Below are positions 12,429 through 15,007 of a stretch of DNA of 15,007 bases, piece after piece (positions within the stretch are counted from its first letter, which is position 1; each line of letters begins with the position of its first letter). The notes under the pieces are model-generated. The model did no database searches. It had not been told where the DNA came from and saw only the letters and a list, made by a program, of their open reading frames with translations. This stretch comes from an uncultured Spirochaetales bacterium. Its GTDB lineage: Bacteria > Spirochaetota > Spirochaetia > Sphaerochaetales > Sphaerochaetaceae. The stretch is from assembly GCA_937902565.1 (NCBI GenBank), contig CALFMX010000240.1, forward strand, positions 1 through 15,007, written 5' to 3'. A program made the translations under genes and the position numbers.

Positions 12429-14528
12429 ATGGCAAATGTGCACAAATTGAGGAACATTGGGATCAGTGCCCACATTGACTCGGGAAAGACGACACTCTCC
12501 GAGCGAATCCTCTACTACTGCAATAAGATCCACGAGATCCATGAGGTTCGTGGCAAGGATGGCGTTGGGGCGACCATGGATCACATGGAGCTCGAGCGCG
12601 AACGCGGTATCACCATCGCATCGGCGGCTACCAACGTTATCTGGAATAATCATGAGATCAACGTCATCGATACTCCCGGTCACGTCGACTTCACCATCGA
12701 GGTCGAGCGCTCCTTGCGTGTGCTCGATGGGGCAGTGCTGGTGCTCTGCTCGGTCGGTGGCGTGCAGAGCCAGTCGCTGACCGTTGACCGGCAGATGAAG
12801 CGGTACCACGTTCCCCGCATCGCCTTCGTGAACAAGTGCGACCGTACCGGAGCGAACCCCTACCGGGTCAAGGACCAGCTCGTCGAAAAGCTCGGCCTGA
12901 ATGCAGTCCTCATGCAGATTCCCATCGGCCTTGAGGACCACCTCGAGGGGGTGGTCGACCTGGTGAGGATGAAGGCCCTCTACTTCGATGCCGGCCCCCA
13001 CAAGGACCAGGTCCGTGAAGAGGAGATTCCGGCCCACCTCCTTGAAGAGGCCGAAGCGCGCCGTGAGGAGCTCCTCGATGGCGTCTCCCTCTGCAGTGAC
13101 GAGTTGATGGAAGCGATGCTCGAGGAGACCGTGACCGAGGAGTTGCTCAACAAGGCGATCCGCGAGGCGACGATCTCGTTGCAGCTCTGCCCCGTCCTGA
13201 TGGGGTCGGCGTACAAGAACAAGGGCATCCAGCCGCTGCTGAACGCAGTGGTCAACTACCTGCCCGATCCGACCGATGTCGTGAACAAGGCCCTCGATCT
13301 GGACAACCACGAAGAGGAGGTGATCCTCCACTCCGATGATGACCTTCCCACCGTCGCCCTGGCCTTCAAGCTTGAGGATGGGCAGTACGGCCAGTTGACC
13401 TATATCCGTGTCTACCAGGGCAAGATCCGCAAGGGTGATGAGCTCTACAATACCCGCTCACGGCGCAAGTTCCGTGTCGGTCGCCTGATCAGGATGCACG
13501 CCTCGACGATGGAGGACCTCACCGAGGCCGGTTCGGGGGAGATCGCAGCCCTCTTCGGCATCGACTGTGCCAGTGGTGACACCTTCTGTGACCCGAAGCT
13601 CAACTACTCCCTCTCATCGATGTTCGTGCCCAGTCCCGTCATCTCCCTTGCCGTGAAGCCGGTGGACAAGAAGGCCAGTGACAACATGGCCAAGGCCCTC
13701 AACCGCTTCACCAAGGAGGACCCGACCTTCCGCACCTACGTCGACCCCGAATCCAACCAGACGATCATCCAGGGGATGGGCGAGCTGCACCTCGAGGTCT
13801 ACGTCGAGCGCATGAAGCGCGAGTACAAGGCCGAGGTCGAGATCGGGCAGCCTGAGGTCGCCTACCGGGAGGCCATCACCGCCCGTGCCGACTTCAACTA
13901 TACCCACAAGAAGCAGACCGGTGGATCGGGCCAGTATGCCCGGGTCGCCGGTTATATCGAGCCGTTGGTGGACACTGGCGACAGCGATGAGCCGAAGGAG
14001 TACGAGTTCGTCGACGAGATCAAGGGCGGGACGATTCCCAGCGAGTTCATCCCCTCCTGTGACAAGGGCTTCCAGGCCGCCATCAAGAAGGGCAGCCAGG
14101 TCGGCTTCCCGGTCATCGGGGTCAGGGCGGTCATCAACGATGGAGCCTGGCACGCCGTCGACTCCTCCGACATGGCATTCCAGACTGCAGCGCTCAGTGC
14201 GTTCCGTGAAGCGTTCGAGAAGGCCAAGCCGGTCATCCTCGAGCCGATCATGCGTGTTGAGGTTGTCGCCCCCAACGAGTTCCAGGGCAGCGTCTTCGCC
14301 TCGATCAACCAGAGGCGCGGCATGATCATCAGCTCGACCGAGGATACCGCTTCCAGCACGGTCGTCGCCGAAGTCCCACTCTCGGAGATGTTCGGCTACT
14401 CGACAGTCCTGCGGTCACTGACCCAGGGGAAGGGTGAGTTCACCATGGAAATCGGCAAATATGGCCGTGTCCCTGTCAGTGTCTCCGAGGAGCTGAAGAA
14501 GGCCTACCAGGAGAAACGCAAGCGGTAA
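12429..14528 (+). CDS. fusA: Elongation factor G, spirochaete/mitochondrial EFG1-like type
   Basis: The 699-residue translational GTPase that moves tRNAs and mRNA through the ribosome after peptide bond formation. G-domain motifs are AHIDSGKTT (14-22), RGIT (59-62), DTPGH (81-85), NKCD (135-138) and GSAYK (259-263). Later domains include [18 protein letters not shown], and the domain IV tip region [13 protein letters not shown]. Features such as AHIDSGKTT (Ser where ordinary EF-G has Ala), [19 protein letters not shown] and [16 protein letters not shown] are those of the mitochondrial EFG1/spdEFG1 subfamily found in spirochaetes and planctomycetes. In spirochaetes the EFG1-type protein carries out translocation and a second paralogue handles ribosome recycling. 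ATG 12429 follows AGAGG by about 9 bases. It is monocistronic, ending at a strong terminator. Confidence 0.96.
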   Translation: MANVHKLRNIGISAHIDSGKTTLSERILYYCNKIHEIHEVRGKDGVGATMDHMELERERGITIASAATNVIWNNHEINVIDTPGHVDFTIEVERSLRVLDGAVLVLCSVGGVQSQSLTVDRQMKRYHVPRIAFVNKCDRTGANPYRVKDQLVEKLGLNAVLMQIPIGLEDHLEGVVDLVRMKALYFDAGPHKDQVREEEIPAHLLEEAEARREELLDGVSLCSDELMEAMLEETVTEELLNKAIREATISLQLCPVLMGSAYKNKGIQPLLNAVVNYLPDPTDVVNKALDLDNHEEEVILHSDDDLPTVALAFKLEDGQYGQLTYIRVYQGKIRKGDELYNTRSRRKFRVGRLIRMHASTMEDLTEAGSGEIAALFGIDCASGDTFCDPKLNYSLSSMFVPSPVISLAVKPVDKKASDNMAKALNRFTKEDPTFRTYVDPESNQTIIQGMGELHLEVYVERMKREYKAEVEIGQPEVAYREAITARADFNYTHKKQTGGSGQYARVAGYIEPLVDTGDSDEPKEYEFVDEIKGGTIPSEFIPSCDKGFQAAIKKGSQVGFPVIGVRAVINDGAWHAVDSSDMAFQTAALSAFREAFEKAKPVILEPIMRVEVVAPNEFQGSVFASINQRRGMIISSTEDTASSTVVAEVPLSEMFGYSTVLRSLTQGKGEFTMEIGKYGRVPVSVSEELKKAYQEKRKR

Positions 14529-14552
14529 TTGCACCTCAGATTGCACTCACAG

Positions 14553-14593
14553 CCCCTATATGTTGGAGAAACATATGGGGGTTGTTTGTTTTC
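14553..14593 (+). terminator. Intrinsic terminator after fusA
   Basis: CCCCTATATGTT (14553-14564) pairs with AACATATGGGGG (14570-14581) as a 12-bp stem with one G-T wobble and a GGAGA loop. It is followed by the T-rich tail TTGTTTGTTTTC (14582-14593). The stem begins 24 bases after the fusA stop codon. Confidence 0.92.
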
Positions 14594-14606
14594 TGGACGT
14601 AAAAAG

Positions 14607-14635
14607 TACCCAAGGGGCCTATTTCATAGTATACT
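14607..14635 (+). promoter_or_regulatory. Candidate promoter of the terminal ATPase gene
   Basis: The -10 hexamer TATACT (14630-14635) matches consensus well. A weak -35, TACCCA (14607-14612), lies 17 bp upstream. The position just after the fusA terminator and 35 bp before the next start codon is appropriate. Confidence 0.45.
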
Positions 14636-14669
14636 GAGTTCAACGAATACAACTTGGAGGTGAGGGTAC

Positions 14670-15007
14670 ATGGAAATACAAGAATTGAACGACTTGAGTC
14701 CTCTTCGCGTTTTTGACGAGTCGCTGGGCGGAGGTCTCGGTCGTGGGAACCTCGGAGTGCTTGTTTCTCGTCACGGAGTTGGTAAGACAGCATGTCTGGT
14801 GCACTTGGCAACGGATAAACTGCTTCATTCAGAGCACGTGATCCATGTCTCCTTCAGTGGGAACGTCGAGCACGTCATCAACTGGTATAAGGAAGTGTTC
14901 CGCGAGGTGTCGGAGGGGCGAAGCCTCGATGACGCCGCATCGGTTTACAATAACATCCTCTCCAATCGTGTGGTGATGAACTTCAGCCAGGAGAATGTCA
15001 CCATCGA
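14670..15007 (+). CDS. P-loop ATPase of unknown role, 3' end outside the window
   Basis: The first 112 codons of a gene that runs off the end. The protein starts MEIQELNDLSPLRVFDESLG, followed by GRGNLGVLVSRHGVGKTAC, a Walker A (P-loop) near residues 37-43. A predicted beta strand (VIHVSFSG) and an acidic helix follow. The order of an N-terminal lead, a glycine-rich turn, the P-loop and then a strand ending in a small polar residue resembles RecA/KaiC-like ATPases, but too little is present to assign a family. ATG 14670 follows GGAGG (14656-14660) by 9 bases. It has its own candidate promoter and is separated from fusA by a terminator. I do not recognise the gene; similar leading sequences occur in spirochaete hypothetical proteins as far as I recall. 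Confidence 0.7.
   Translation, partial: MEIQELNDLSPLRVFDESLGGGLGRGNLGVLVSRHGVGKTACLVHLATDKLLHSEHVIHVSFSGNVEHVINWYKEVFREVSEGRSLDDAASVYNNILSNRVVMNFSQENVTI

Noticed and set aside
12420..13331. Minus-strand open frame of 303 codons opposite fusA
   Set aside because: It mirrors the strongly biased fusA codons and has no motif or ribosome site.

Overview
The window reads as a Spirochaetota chromosome segment, most like Sphaerochaeta or a close relative, assembled from metagenomic or mixed DNA. The evidence is an EF-G of the spirochaete/mitochondrial EFG1 type, spirochaete-like PriA and Fmt sequences, and a tightly packed, fairly GC-rich gene order. The placement rests on protein character recognised by eye, not on a search. 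The first ~600 bases do not fit: they encode part of a DnaB helicase with Burkholderiales-like sequence and strongly GC-biased third codon positions, and they run in frame into a spirochaete PriA at the shared Walker B/DEEH sequence. A second betaproteobacteria-like patch sits inside priA (about 1184-1350) and breaks its frame. The left ~1.35 kb is best read as a mosaic or misassembly, not as a real fusion gene.

Layout. (1) 1-1906: dnaB fragment joined to a truncated, frame-broken priA. (2) 1913-5600: a consensus-like promoter, then def, fmt and a secreted patatin/outer-membrane-barrel protein on the plus strand. def and fmt overlap by 4 bp and fmt is 3 bp from the patatin gene. The promoter lies so close to the def ATG that the mRNA should be leaderless. 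(3) 5651-7559: a VanZ-like membrane protein and the two subunits of a class I (Fe-S) fumarate hydratase-type enzyme, all overlapping. The beta subunit seems to lack about 16 conserved residues. (4) 7560-8493: a hairpin-containing gap and an FKBP-type lipoprotein, meeting a HAD phosphatase tail to tail. (5) 9254-9850: an HdeD/DUF308-like membrane protein, ending exactly where the opposite-strand operon ends. (6) 12177-9851, minus strand: HIT protein, an eight-cysteine zinc-ribbon protein, and a 543-residue coiled-coil lipoprotein with three 38-residue repeats. (7) 12429-14528: fusA, followed by a strong intrinsic terminator. (8) 14670-end: the start of a P-loop ATPase of unknown role.

Most genes serve core functions. 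def and fmt remove and add the formyl group of initiator Met, fusA drives translocation, PriA restarts replication, and the fumarase-type enzyme belongs to central carbon metabolism. The less ordinary parts are the type Vd-like patatin/barrel protein, the repeat-bearing lipoprotein with a possibly degenerate C-terminal fold, the short zinc protein and the terminal ATPase. I see no CRISPR array, prophage, insertion sequence, tRNA or rRNA. I do not see a convincing new defence or mobile system. No gene-free stretch exceeds 300 bases.
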